Shown piece by piece: positions 52,326 to 61,193 of a stretch of 64,000 nucleotides of DNA. Every line of letters starts with the position of its first letter. The stretch's first letter is position 1. The position numbers were made by a program, and so were the translations under genes. The DNA lies in the NCBI RefSeq assembly GCF_947241705.1, contig NC_079270.1:62001-126000 (forward strand), read 5' to 3'. Source of the DNA: Saccharomyces mikatae IFO 1815. Taxonomy: Eukaryota; Ascomycota; Saccharomycetes; Saccharomycetales; Saccharomycetaceae. The notes under the pieces are model-generated. The model made no database searches and was not told the DNA's origin. It saw nothing but the letters and a program-made list of their open reading frames with translations.

Positions 52326-52614
52326 TGTTGATAATTAGTAGTTTAGTAAGTTGTAATAATTAAGAATAGTCGTTCCTTCTTAATCTATATAAGAGAGGTA
52401 TATAAAACACACGCTGATTAGTTATATTAAACCAAAAGGTTCAGACATAAATCAGAGTGTTAATGATAAGAATTTGATGATAACTCATCTTCTTATATAA
52501 TAAGTTCTGATCAATTAATAGATCTTTATCTCATTACTGCAATAAATTCTATTATTAGAATTTTTCTACTTCAATTTATACGAAGACGTATAGTAGTAAT
52601 CACTTATTCCAACA
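52326..52614 (-). mobile_element. Reverse-oriented Ty4-type solo LTR inside the old LTR
   Basis: A 289-bp LTR on the minus strand, from TGTTGATAATTAG to TTATTCCAACA, flanked by the 5-bp direct repeat TTTAA (52321-52325 and 52615-52619). It inserted into the old LTR and is very close to the young LTRs in sequence, though shorter. A solo LTR left by recombination; fossil of moderate to recent age. Confidence 0.88.
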
Positions 52615-52619
52615 TTTAA

Positions 52620-52805
52620 CATGATACTAATGATGTTGAGTAAATTAATACTAACATTCTTATGGTGATACCAATTTAAATGGAGTAGGGAAATTCTAAT
52701 TATAGAATTTCCTGCCCTAATAAGATAAAGATCTATTAATTGTCCAGAACTTAGTATATAAGAAGATGAGTTAACACTAAATTCTTATCATCAACACTCT
52801 GATTT
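52620..52805 (+). mobile_element. Old Ty4-type solo LTR, part 2 of 3
   Basis: Continues the old LTR after the reverse insertion; its right end is cut by the young full-length element, with GATTT (52801-52805) duplicated at 58920-58924. The stretch from about 52690 aligns well with the young LTR, while the first 70 bp are more diverged. Confidence 0.78.
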
Positions 52806-53134
52806 TGTTGGAATAAGTGATTACTACTATACACCTATTCGTATAAATTGGATTAAGTTATTGCAACTATACGTCTTCGTATAAATTGAAGTAGAAAAAT
52901 TCTAATAATAGAATTTACTGCAGTAATGAGATAAAGATCTATTAATTGATCAGAACTTATTATATAAGAAGATGAGTTATCATCAAATTCTTATCATTAA
53001 CACTCTGATTTATGTCTGAACCTTTTGGTTTAATATAACTAATCAGCGTGTGTTTTATATACCTCTCTTATATAGATTAAGAAGGAACGACTATTCTTAA
53101 TTATTACAACTTACTAAACTACTAATTATCAACA
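52806..53134 (+). repeat. 5' LTR of the Ty4/Tsu4-like element
   Basis: 329 bp, TGTTGGAATAAG to ATTATCAACA, bounded by TG and CA. It appears identical to the 3' LTR. S. cerevisiae Ty4 LTRs are 371 bp as I recall, so this is a shorter type. Confidence 0.95.
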
Positions 53135-54381
53135 TGGCGACCCCAGTGAGGGATGAAACAAGAAATGTTACTGACGACAACATTTCTACGCAGGTTCAAT
53201 CAAGAGTCAATATTCAAGATACTACTAAAAAAATTAAAAATTTTATTATCGATACTTCTATTGATGACAAACAGAGGAAGCAAGCCTTAATTGATTTAGA
53301 AACGTATGAAATATTTTTAAACAAATTAACCGTTAAAAAGAATAAGATTACAAATGAGGTTAAACAGGATGACGATATTTCAAATCTCGATCAGTTAATG
53401 GAAATCGATGAAAAAATTGAAAAAACTAGTAATGTAATTCTTGGATTAAAAAGAAAGTTAGAATCGATTGATTTCGATAAAGATGTTAAAAGGTTACATG
53501 AAAGAAATGATTCAACTGGGACATATTATTTATTCGATACTCTGACCTCAAGAAATAGGAGATTTTACCCTAAGGATTGGGTATTTAAGCATAAGATGAC
53601 TAAAATCGAAAATATTCCTGTTTTCTTGAACAGCTTTCAACAATTCATTGAGAAGTACGAATTTGATGACATTTTTGATCAACAAATTAAAAACATCGAT
53701 TCTCGTGAAAATGAAATCTTATGTAAGGTTATCAAAGAAGGTTTAAATGAAAGTCCTGATATAATGAACATTAACACAAGTGATATCTTTAGAATCATCC
53801 GTGACTTGAAGAAAAAATACATAAGCCTTTATGGTAGAGAAATAAGACAAAAGGCTTGGAAAAAAGTGTTGGTGGATACAACTTGTAAGAATACTGATTT
53901 GTTAATGAATGAACTTCAAAAGTTAGTATTAATGGAAAAATGGATCCTTTCAAAATGTTGTCAAAATTGTTCAAATCTTACATACATTTTAGAAGAGGCA
54001 ATCCTTGGAACCTTACATGAATCTTTGAAAAATCCGGTTAAACAACGTTTACATATATACTCAATTGGTAAAAATGAGAGAATTGAAGAAATTTTAATCA
54101 ATATTGTAATTGAAACAGTAATGGACTTGAGTTCAAATGACTCTTACTATTCAGAAAGAAATTGTAAGTACTGTAAATCGGAATTCCACAGCTCAGTTAA
54201 CTGTAGAAAGAAATTAAACAGAGAACTTAGGCATTCAACGCCCAGCTACTCAAAAGGTTATTATTCACAAGGTTCAACCCAAAAAGAATATATTAAAACA
54301 GGCACGAAACCAGTCAGAACTTTTGAAAAAACAGAAGAAGAAGAACAAAAAGGGTTCAAACAAAAATCTAGTCATTATTGA
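53134..54381 (+). CDS. Gag (capsid) of the Ty4/Tsu4-like element
   Basis: A 415-residue frame, helical and charged in its first third, with a Cys/His cluster near the end (KYCKSEFHSSVNC). The first six residues, MATPVR, are dictated by the LTR end plus the primer-binding site. The Ty1/Ty4-type heptamer CTT AGG C lies in frame at 54226-54232; the family uses it for programmed +1 frameshifting into Pol. The frame looks whole. Confidence 0.9.
   Translation: MATPVRDETRNVTDDNISTQVQSRVNIQDTTKKIKNFIIDTSIDDKQRKQALIDLETYEIFLNKLTVKKNKITNEVKQDDDISNLDQLMEIDEKIEKTSNVILGLKRKLESIDFDKDVKRLHERNDSTGTYYLFDTLTSRNRRFYPKDWVFKHKMTKIENIPVFLNSFQQFIEKYEFDDIFDQQIKNIDSRENEILCKVIKEGLNESPDIMNINTSDIFRIIRDLKKKYISLYGREIRQKAWKKVLVDTTCKNTDLLMNELQKLVLMEKWILSKCCQNCSNLTYILEEAILGTLHESLKNPVKQRLHIYSIGKNERIEEILINIVIETVMDLSSNDSYYSERNCKYCKSEFHSSVNCRKKLNRELRHSTPSYSKGYYSQGSTQKEYIKTGTKPVRTFEKTEEEEQKGFKQKSSHY
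53135..53152 (+). other. Primer-binding site for tRNA-Asn
   Basis: TGGCGACCCCAGTGAGGG directly follows the LTR and is a perfect 18-nt complement of the 3' end of yeast tRNA-Asn including CCA (tRNA sequence from memory). Ty4 is known to be primed by tRNA-Asn. The site lies within the first codons of Gag. Confidence 0.85.
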
Positions 54382-57300
54382 TACTGGTTCAGGTGTCAAT
54401 ATCACGAACAATAAAAATATATTGTTTGATTATGAAGACAACAAAGAAAAGGTAAAGTTCTTTGGTATTGGGAAAAACAATGCAGTTTCCGTTAAAGGAT
54501 CAGGATACATTAAAATTAAATGTAACACAAATGATGATTACTTATTAACTCATTATGTTCCTGAAGAAGAAACTACTATTATAAGTGGTTATGAGTTAGC
54601 TAGAGAAACCGATCTGGTGTTAAGCAAGAACTATTCTACCTTGGAAAACAAGGATATGAACATAAAAACTCATGTTAAAAATGGAATTATTCACGTAAAA
54701 ATGGATGACTTAATTGATCACTCAGCATATGATTCCAAAATCAATGCAATACAACCAACTTCTTCTAACAAAATTAGACTGAAGCCCAAAATTATAAACT
54801 TAAAAGATGCTCATAAAAGAATGGGACATACAGGAGTTCAACAAATTGAAAACTCAATTAAACATAGTCATTATGAAGAAAATCTTGACTTAATAAAAGA
54901 ACCAAATGAATTTTGGTGTGAAACTTGTAAAGTTTCAAAAGCCACGAGAAGGAACCATTATAAAGGATCTATGAACGAACACAGTATCGATCATGAACCA
55001 GGTTCATCGTGGTGCATGGATATCTTTGGTCCAGTATCAAATTCGAACTCGGATACGAAAAGATACATGCTTATTATGGTTGATAACAATACAAGATATT
55101 GTATCACCTCCACACATTTTAACAAAAATGCTGAAACTATTTTGGCTCAGATCAAGAAAAATATTCAGTATGTGGAAACTCAATTTGACAGAAAGGTCAG
55201 AGAAATCAATTCAGATCAAGGAACTGAATTTACAAATGATCAGATAGCAAAATATTTTGTTTCAAAAGGAATTCATCATATTTTTTCTGCTACACAAGAT
55301 CATGCTGCCAATGGAAGAGCAGAGAGATACATCAGAACTATCGTTACTGATGCAACAACATTGTTAAAACATAGTAAATTACGTATTAAATTTTGGGAAT
55401 ACGCAGTGACATCTGCTACCAATGTACGCAATTGTTTAGAAAACAAAGCCACAGGTCAACTGCCACTACAGGCAATCTCTAGTCAACCTGTGAAAGTGAG
55501 ATTCATGTCCTTTTTACCCTTCGGAGAACAAGGAATAATTTGGAATCATAATCACAATAAACTAAAACCATCAGGACTTCGTGCTATAATATTATGCAAA
55601 GATCCTAATAGTCACGGATACAAATTTTTTGTACCATCTATTAAAAAAATTCTCACTTCAGATAATTACACAATTCCAGACTATGCAGTGGATCCAATAT
55701 TAAGGAACACACAGAACATATACCCAGATGATCAAAGTAGATCAGATTCCATCAATGAAGCAGAAAACTCAGATGCTGTTTCCAGGTTATATGATGCATT
55801 GGAAAATTACGAAGATGACCATAAACAAGTTACACTACTTACAGACTTGTTCACCACAGAAGAATTAGCTCAGATTGAATTAAATGCTAAGTACCCATCT
55901 CCTAGTGATAATCTAGAAGGTAATTTAGACTACGTCTTTGCTAACATAGAAGAAGAGGAAGAAGACAAATACAATCATGTGAAAAACATGGATATAGATT
56001 CAGATCTTCACTCAAAAGAAAAGATCACTACTGAAAGCGATCGAAACGAAATTAATAAATCAAGTAATACTGATGAGGATATTCTCGATGAAAATGTTTA
56101 TAGAGTCCCCACGGCACTACAAGAGAACCTTGTTGGAAGCCAGAACAGCATAAACATCAACAATGATGATAATATTGCTAGTAGAACGCATAGGAAGATC
56201 AGTGGAAAGGAAATAAATTACAAGGAATCATCAGAAGATGAGAGCGATTATATTTCACATGATCCTACTAATGAATCAGTTACAGTTGCAAGTAATAAGG
56301 ACAATGTAACAGATGATAATATCTTACAATCACAACAAGAATTATTCGAAAACATTGTTGATCCAGAAGTATTACTTGAACAAGATTTAGATTCAAAAAC
56401 CTCAAGTTATGACACCTCTCAATACGTAGATGTTCAAACTGAATCAAATGTTACATCATTAAAGGACAATGATGTTCAAAATGATGACTATTCTACTCAC
56501 GAAGAAAGTCATCACCTGCCCCTGGTTATAAATGTTATGGACAATACTGACCAAACATATGTTGAATCAAACAAGGTAGAAAACAAAAATAACTCTGATA
56601 CAAGTATCTCATCGGAAGGTAATAATGAAGAGTTAGTACAAGTGATGGAAAATAGCGAAGCGGAAAAATCGAATGCTACACTAAAATCATCAATAATAAC
56701 AGATGAAACAATTGAGTCAGAAAAACCAGCAATAAACAAAGCTGGATTCCTGAATAAAACGTTTAATTCTTTGAATAAGAAAAGAAAGCGGCCTGTTGAA
56801 AACAGGACCTCGTTTCATGACATGGTTGAAAGAGACAATAAGCGTCAGAGAAAGAATATAATTAAATTACTTCCGGATAACACAGAAACAAGTTCTGCAC
56901 CGAGAATTAAAACCATATACTACAATGAAGCTATTTCAGGAAATGCTGATCTCAAAGAAAAACATGCTTATAAAGAGGCATACAGGAAAGAATTACAGAA
57001 TCTCAAGGATATGAAAGTATTTGACATCAACGTCAAATACAACAGATCTGATGTTCCCAGTAATTTAATAATTCCGACAAATACAATATTCTCAAAGAAG
57101 AGAAATGGTATCTATAAAGCAAGAATTGTTTGTAGAGGTGATATCCAGACACCAGACACGTATAACGTTATTGGAACAGAATCCCTAAACCATAACCACA
57201 TTAAAATATTTCTGATGATTGCAAACAATAGGAATATGTTCATGAAAACACTAGATATTAACCATGCGTTCTTATATGCTAAACTGGAAGAAGACATTTA

Positions 57301-58516
57301 CATTCCACACCCTCATGACAGAAGATGCGTTGTTAAACTAGATAAAGCACTATATGGTCTCAAACAGAGTCCTAAAGAATGGAACGACCATCTTAGACGA
57401 TATCTAAATAGTGTTGGATTAAAAGATAATACTTATACTCCAGGACTATACCAATCCAAGGATAAAAAACTCATGATCGCAGTTTATGTTGATGACTGTG
57501 TGATTGCAGCAAGTGATGAACAAAGACTAGATGATTTCATAAACAATTTAAAAAAAACCTTTGAATTGAAAATTACTGGTACCTTAATAGATGGTATTTT
57601 GGATACAGATATTCTAGGAATGGATTTGATCTATAACAAAAAACTTGGTACGGTTGATTTGACGTTAATATCATTTATAGAAAAAATGGGTGAGAAATAT
57701 AAAAAGGAATTGGATAAGGTTAGAAAAAGGTCAATTCCACACATATCAATATACAAGATTGATCCTAAAAACGGAGAATTAAAAATGACCGAAAAGGAAT
57801 ACAAAGACGGCGTGTTGAAATTACAGCAACTATTAGGTGAACTTAACTATGTTAGGTATAAATGTAGATATGATGTTGAATTTGCGGTTAAAAAGGTGGC
57901 TAGATTAGTAAACTTTCCTCATAAACAGGTGTTCTACATGATTTATAAAATCATACAATACTTGGTACAACATACGAATATAGGCATACACTATGATAGA
58001 GATCTTAACAAAGATAAGAAAATCACTACTATCACAGATGCATCAGTTGGAACAGAATACGATGCACAATCAAGAATTGGTGTTATAATTTGGTATGGAA
58101 AAAATATCTTCAATGTTTATTCTAATAAAAGCTCAAACAAGTGCGTATCCTCAACTGAAGCAGAACTTCATGCTATCTATGAAGGCTATGCAGACTCAGA
58201 AACACTGAAGGCAACCTTAACAGAACTCGGAGAAGGTGGAGATAAGGAACTTACAATGCTTACTGATTCAAAACCAGCTATCGAAGGTTTAAATCGGAGC
58301 TATCTACAACCCAAACAGAAGTTCACATGGATAAAAACAGAAATAATTAAAGAGAAAATAAAAGAGAAGATTATAAAACTAATAAAAATAAAAGGTAAAG
58401 ATAATATAGCAGATTTACTTACCAAACCAGTCTCAATATCTGATTTTGATAGATTTATTAAAGTATTGAACAATCAGATAACACCACAGGATATTTTGGC
58501 CTCAACGGACTATTGA
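54323..58516 (+). CDS. Pol (protease, integrase, reverse transcriptase, RNase H) of the Ty4/Tsu4-like element
   Basis: A 1397-codon frame, +1 relative to Gag and overlapping it, so it is made by the family's programmed shift and not from its own start. Order is that of Ty1/copia elements: protease (IDTGSGVN), integrase zinc region (HKRMGHTG with CETCKVSK) and DDE core (SDQGTEFTN), a long acidic variable region, reverse transcriptase (YVDDCVIAA) and RNase H (ITDASVGTEYD). The frame looks whole. Confidence 0.9.
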   Translation: MKKQKKKNKKGSNKNLVIIDTGSGVNITNNKNILFDYEDNKEKVKFFGIGKNNAVSVKGSGYIKIKCNTNDDYLLTHYVPEEETTIISGYELARETDLVLSKNYSTLENKDMNIKTHVKNGIIHVKMDDLIDHSAYDSKINAIQPTSSNKIRLKPKIINLKDAHKRMGHTGVQQIENSIKHSHYEENLDLIKEPNEFWCETCKVSKATRRNHYKGSMNEHSIDHEPGSSWCMDIFGPVSNSNSDTKRYMLIMVDNNTRYCITSTHFNKNAETILAQIKKNIQYVETQFDRKVREINSDQGTEFTNDQIAKYFVSKGIHHIFSATQDHAANGRAERYIRTIVTDATTLLKHSKLRIKFWEYAVTSATNVRNCLENKATGQLPLQAISSQPVKVRFMSFLPFGEQGIIWNHNHNKLKPSGLRAIILCKDPNSHGYKFFVPSIKKILTSDNYTIPDYAVDPILRNTQNIYPDDQSRSDSINEAENSDAVSRLYDALENYEDDHKQVTLLTDLFTTEELAQIELNAKYPSPSDNLEGNLDYVFANIEEEEEDKYNHVKNMDIDSDLHSKEKITTESDRNEINKSSNTDEDILDENVYRVPTALQENLVGSQNSININNDDNIASRTHRKISGKEINYKESSEDESDYISHDPTNESVTVASNKDNVTDDNILQSQQELFENIVDPEVLLEQDLDSKTSSYDTSQYVDVQTESNVTSLKDNDVQNDDYSTHEESHHLPLVINVMDNTDQTYVESNKVENKNNSDTSISSEGNNEELVQVMENSEAEKSNATLKSSIITDETIESEKPAINKAGFLNKTFNSLNKKRKRPVENRTSFHDMVERDNKRQRKNIIKLLPDNTETSSAPRIKTIYYNEAISGNADLKEKHAYKEAYRKELQNLKDMKVFDINVKYNRSDVPSNLIIPTNTIFSKKRNGIYKARIVCRGDIQTPDTYNVIGTESLNHNHIKIFLMIANNRNMFMKTLDINHAFLYAKLEEDIYIPHPHDRRCVVKLDKALYGLKQSPKEWNDHLRRYLNSVGLKDNTYTPGLYQSKDKKLMIAVYVDDCVIAASDEQRLDDFINNLKKTFELKITGTLIDGILDTDILGMDLIYNKKLGTVDLTLISFIEKMGEKYKKELDKVRKRSIPHISIYKIDPKNGELKMTEKEYKDGVLKLQQLLGELNYVRYKCRYDVEFAVKKVARLVNFPHKQVFYMIYKIIQYLVQHTNIGIHYDRDLNKDKKITTITDASVGTEYDAQSRIGVIIWYGKNIFNVYSNKSSNKCVSSTEAELHAIYEGYADSETLKATLTELGEGGDKELTMLTDSKPAIEGLNRSYLQPKQKFTWIKTEIIKEKIKEKIIKLIKIKGKDNIADLLTKPVSISDFDRFIKVLNNQITPQDILASTDY

Positions 58517-58590
58517 TAATTAAAATTACTTAAGAACCAAACACATAGCAGATATCTGTTGGAGTACAATAATATATCTTTAAGGGGGCA

Positions 58591-58919
58591 TGTTGGAATA
58601 AGTGATTACTACTATACACCTATTCGTATAAATTGGATTAAGTTATTGCAACTATACGTCTTCGTATAAATTGAAGTAGAAAAATTCTAATAATAGAATT
58701 TACTGCAGTAATGAGATAAAGATCTATTAATTGATCAGAACTTATTATATAAGAAGATGAGTTATCATCAAATTCTTATCATTAACACTCTGATTTATGT
58801 CTGAACCTTTTGGTTTAATATAACTAATCAGCGTGTGTTTTATATACCTCTCTTATATAGATTAAGAAGGAACGACTATTCTTAATTATTACAACTTACT
58901 AAACTACTAATTATCAACA
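58591..58919 (+). repeat. 3' LTR of the Ty4/Tsu4-like element
   Basis: 329 bp, preceded by the purine tract TTTAAGGGGGCA. It looks identical to the 5' LTR and is followed by the duplicated GATTT at 58920-58924. Confidence 0.95.
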
Positions 58920-58924
58920 GATTT

Positions 58925-59047
58925 ATGTCTGAACCTTTTGGTTTAATACAACCAATCAGCGTGTGTTTTATATACCTCTCTTATATAGATTAAGAAGGAA
59001 CGACTATTCTTAATTATTACAACTTACTAAACTACTAATTATCAACA
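58925..59047 (+). mobile_element. Old Ty4-type solo LTR, part 3 of 3
   Basis: The right end of the old LTR, beyond the young insertion, ending ATTATCAACA. It is much closer to the young LTR (only a few differences in about 120 bp) than the first two parts are, which may reflect gene conversion or uneven constraint. Confidence 0.8.
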
Positions 59048-59286
59048 GATATAGTCATCTAAACTAGTTGAAGCTGAAACGCAAGGATTGATAATGTAAT
59101 AGGATCAATGAATAAGAACATATAAAACGATGATAATAATGTTTATAGAATTGTGTAGAATTGTAGATTCCCTTTTATGGATTCCTAAATCCCTGAGGAG
59201 AACTTCTAGTATATCTACATACTTAATATTATTGCCTTATATAAAATGGAATCCCAACAATTACATCAAACTCCACTATTATCTCA
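59048..59286 (+). mobile_element. Delta (Ty1/Ty2-type) LTR fragment, plus strand
   Basis: Matches the internal and 3' part of a delta LTR (GAAGCTGAAACGCAAGGATT, then a 3' end near AATCCCAACAATTACATC). The 5' part is absent. It directly follows the old tau LTR and meets a reverse delta at 59287. Moderately old. Confidence 0.85.
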
Positions 59287-59541
59287 TACTAGAAGTTCTC
59301 CTCGAGGATATAGGAATCCAATAAATGGAACTCGTAATTCTACATAATTCTGTATATGCTTTTATTGTCATTTTATATTTGTCAGTCATTATCCTATTAC
59401 ATTATCAATCCTTGCATTTCAGCTTCCACTTATTTCGATGACCGCTTCTCATAACTTATGTCATCTTATAACACCGTATATGATAATGTACTAGTAGTAT
59501 GACTACTAGTTGATAGACGATAGTTGATTTTCATTCCAACA
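59287..59541 (-). mobile_element. Delta LTR fragment, minus strand
   Basis: Reads in reverse as a delta LTR: 5' end TGTTGGAATGAAAATC at 59541 and running to GAGGAGAACTTCTAGTA at 59287, lacking its 3' end. Together with 59048-59286 it makes a tail-to-tail delta pair. A fossil. Confidence 0.85.
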
Positions 59542-59715
59542 GTTTTATATGTTGTTATTCATTTATTCTATTACATTATCAATCCTTGCGTTTCAGCTTC
59601 CACTAATTTAGATGACTATTTCTCATCATTTGCGTCATCTTCTAACACCGTATATGATAATATACTAGTAACGTAAATACTAGTTAGTAGATGATAGTTG
59701 ACTTATATTACAACA
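59542..59715 (-). mobile_element. Delta LTR fragment, minus strand, very like S. cerevisiae delta
   Basis: The 5' half of a delta LTR in reverse, ending TTACAACA at 59715. The stretch 59587-59700 is nearly the same as the common S. cerevisiae Ty1 delta as I recall it, closer than the neighbouring copies are. Confidence 0.85.
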
Positions 59716-59814
59716 TCAAGGAACCTCAATCGAACGATTGACGTGGCATTTATATACGTGAAAATATGTGTTGTTACATTGGACATATAGTAAATTTACA
59801 ATCCTTTATTTTTT

Positions 59815-59929
59815 TTGGTCTTTTCAATATGCCCAATAGGCATGTGTTTTATGTACCTCTCTTATGTAGTATAAGAATATCCGCTATTATTCTTGATAAA
59901 TAATGCAGCCTACCCACCAATTATTAACA
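59815..59929 (+). mobile_element. Diverged tau LTR 3'-end relic
   Basis: Resembles the last 110 bp of the tau LTR (GTGTTTTATGTACCTCTCTTAT, ending ATTATTAACA) with many differences. An old fossil. The 99 bp before it (59716-59814) show no clear origin. Confidence 0.65.
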
Positions 59930-60000
59930 AATATCAGGGTGTCTCATAAACATTTTGATTTGAAAACTATATGAATTTTGAGATAGCCATTGTATTCTCT

Positions 60001-60175
60001 TGTTTTATATGTTGTCATTCATTATCCTTTCACTTAATCCATCCTTATGTTTCAGCTTTAACCAACATTTGATAACTGTTCCTCAACATTTATGTCATCT
60101 TCAAACATCATATGTAATAATACCCTGGTAATGTGGGCACTAGTGGAAATATGATGGTTGATTCTTATTTCAACA
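60001..60175 (-). mobile_element. Old delta LTR relic, minus strand
   Basis: In reverse it follows the 5' half of a delta LTR (TTTCAGCTTTAACCAACATT, ending ATTTCAACA) with clear decay. An older fossil than the copies at 59287-59715. Confidence 0.7.
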
Positions 60176-60514
60176 TATAGTATGACATACTCCATATTCC
60201 TATTTTGAAACCTATAAAATCCCAAAAAAGAACGATGATACGAAAGAAAGAGTTTCACTGGTTCAAGTACGAATTGTATTGAAAGGATAATATGTAATAT
60301 TAAACCAATCACTGCACGTCATATATACATATATATATCAAGACACTCTATTGATAGAGGAAAACACAAGTAATGAAATGTACGCACGTCACCGTTGTTG
60401 CTATATCTTGTAGCAAAAGGACATCATCTCCATGCCGAAGGGAAGTAAGAATATGAGAAGAAAATCATCCTCGGTTTCTTTGCTTATATCAATCACCCTA
60501 TTTTTCCCTTTTTA
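60176..60514. other. INO4 3' region
   Basis: A 339-bp AT-rich gap between the delta relic and the INO4 stop, with a short TA-rich run at about 60323-60338. No gene is supported. Confidence 0.5.
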
Positions 60515-60970
60515 TTATTGGCCATTTTGTTCATTACCTAATTCCCAAATTAGTTCCCTCGGTACCAAATCCGAGATGTCATCATTTTGTTGTTCCTCAG
60601 TACTGCTGTTATTGCTGCTCGTTCTTGCTACACGTTTAGCCATTATTTGTTTCCTTATGTTTTCATTCCTTTCATACAACCAGTTTAAATAACTTAGACT
60701 TTTTAAGTATATAATTAGTTCTGATCGACTTTCTTGAGGTTGTAGATCTGGTACTACGGTCACTAGTTCGTCAAAAATTGCCCTTTCTAACTCTCTTCTC
60801 TTTTTTTCTGACGACACATGATTTATACGTATTTGACCATCAGTCAATTTGTTAATTTTCTTGGTCCTGCGCTTTCTTTTTCTCACATTGGCCAATTCCT
60901 CCTTCAGTTCCTTAATCTCAGAAGCATCTGGCTGTATTGATTGTGTTTCCTTGATATCGTTTGTCATCAT
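60515..60970 (-). CDS. INO4: bHLH regulator of phospholipid genes, Ino4
   Basis: Dimerises with Ino2 and activates inositol and choline-responsive phospholipid genes through UAS-INO (CATGTG core). It has about 150 residues (S. cerevisiae 151). A basic Lys/Arg-rich stretch (KKRKRRSKK-like RKRKRRTKKINK) precedes the bHLH domain at about residues 44-105, with the basic-region HVSSEKKRRELERAIFDEL and second helix SELIIYLKSLSYLNWLYE. Two adjacent ATG codons open the frame, at 60968-60970 and 60965-60967; the second gives MTNDIKE, the family start. It lies between LTR relics and is divergent from YOL107W. Confidence 0.95.
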   Translation of the reverse strand: MMTNDIKETQSIQPDASEIKELKEELANVRKRKRRTKKINKLTDGQIRINHVSSEKKRRELERAIFDELVTVVPDLQPQESRSELIIYLKSLSYLNWLYERNENIRKQIMAKRVARTSSNNSSTEEQQNDDISDLVPRELIWELGNEQNGQ

Positions 60971-61193
60971 TAGTTGTCTTCTTCAAAACAGGCCATCTTA
61001 TTGACTCTACTGCATCAAACTTATCTCTGATGGCTTTAAAGTTTCATAACCGCAATCGCGTCTCGGCTTTTACACTAGAGAGAAACAAAAACATGTGAAT
61101 ATCATGTATATGAATCGCAATACGTTCGTACAGATCAAGCCAAAGAAAAAAGAAAGTAAATCTATTGCTGACAAACGCATTGCTCCACAAATA
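60971..61193. promoter_or_regulatory. INO4/YOL107W divergent promoter
   Basis: A 223-bp shared spacer. It contains an E-box with a UAS-INO-like surround at 61092-61101 (CATGTGAATA), inside the open stretch preceding the YOL107W start. Confidence 0.5.

Larger units (their letters stand above)
52806..58919 (+). mobile_element. Full-length Ty4/Tsu4-like LTR retrotransposon, looks whole
   Basis: A 6114-bp Ty1/copia-class (Pseudoviridae) element. Parts: 5' LTR 52806-53134, primer-binding site 53135-53152, Gag 53134-54381, Pol to 58516, polypurine tract at about 58581-58590, 3' LTR 58591-58919, and a GATTT target duplication on both sides. The LTRs (329 bp each) look identical by eye, so the insertion is very young; I count no breaks. 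Gag starts MATPVRDETRNV like Ty4 of S. cerevisiae, but the rest of its N-terminal half and the LTR differ from Ty4 as I recall it, so the Tsu4 branch is more likely. It lies upstream of tRNA-Gly, the usual Ty target. Confidence 0.93.
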
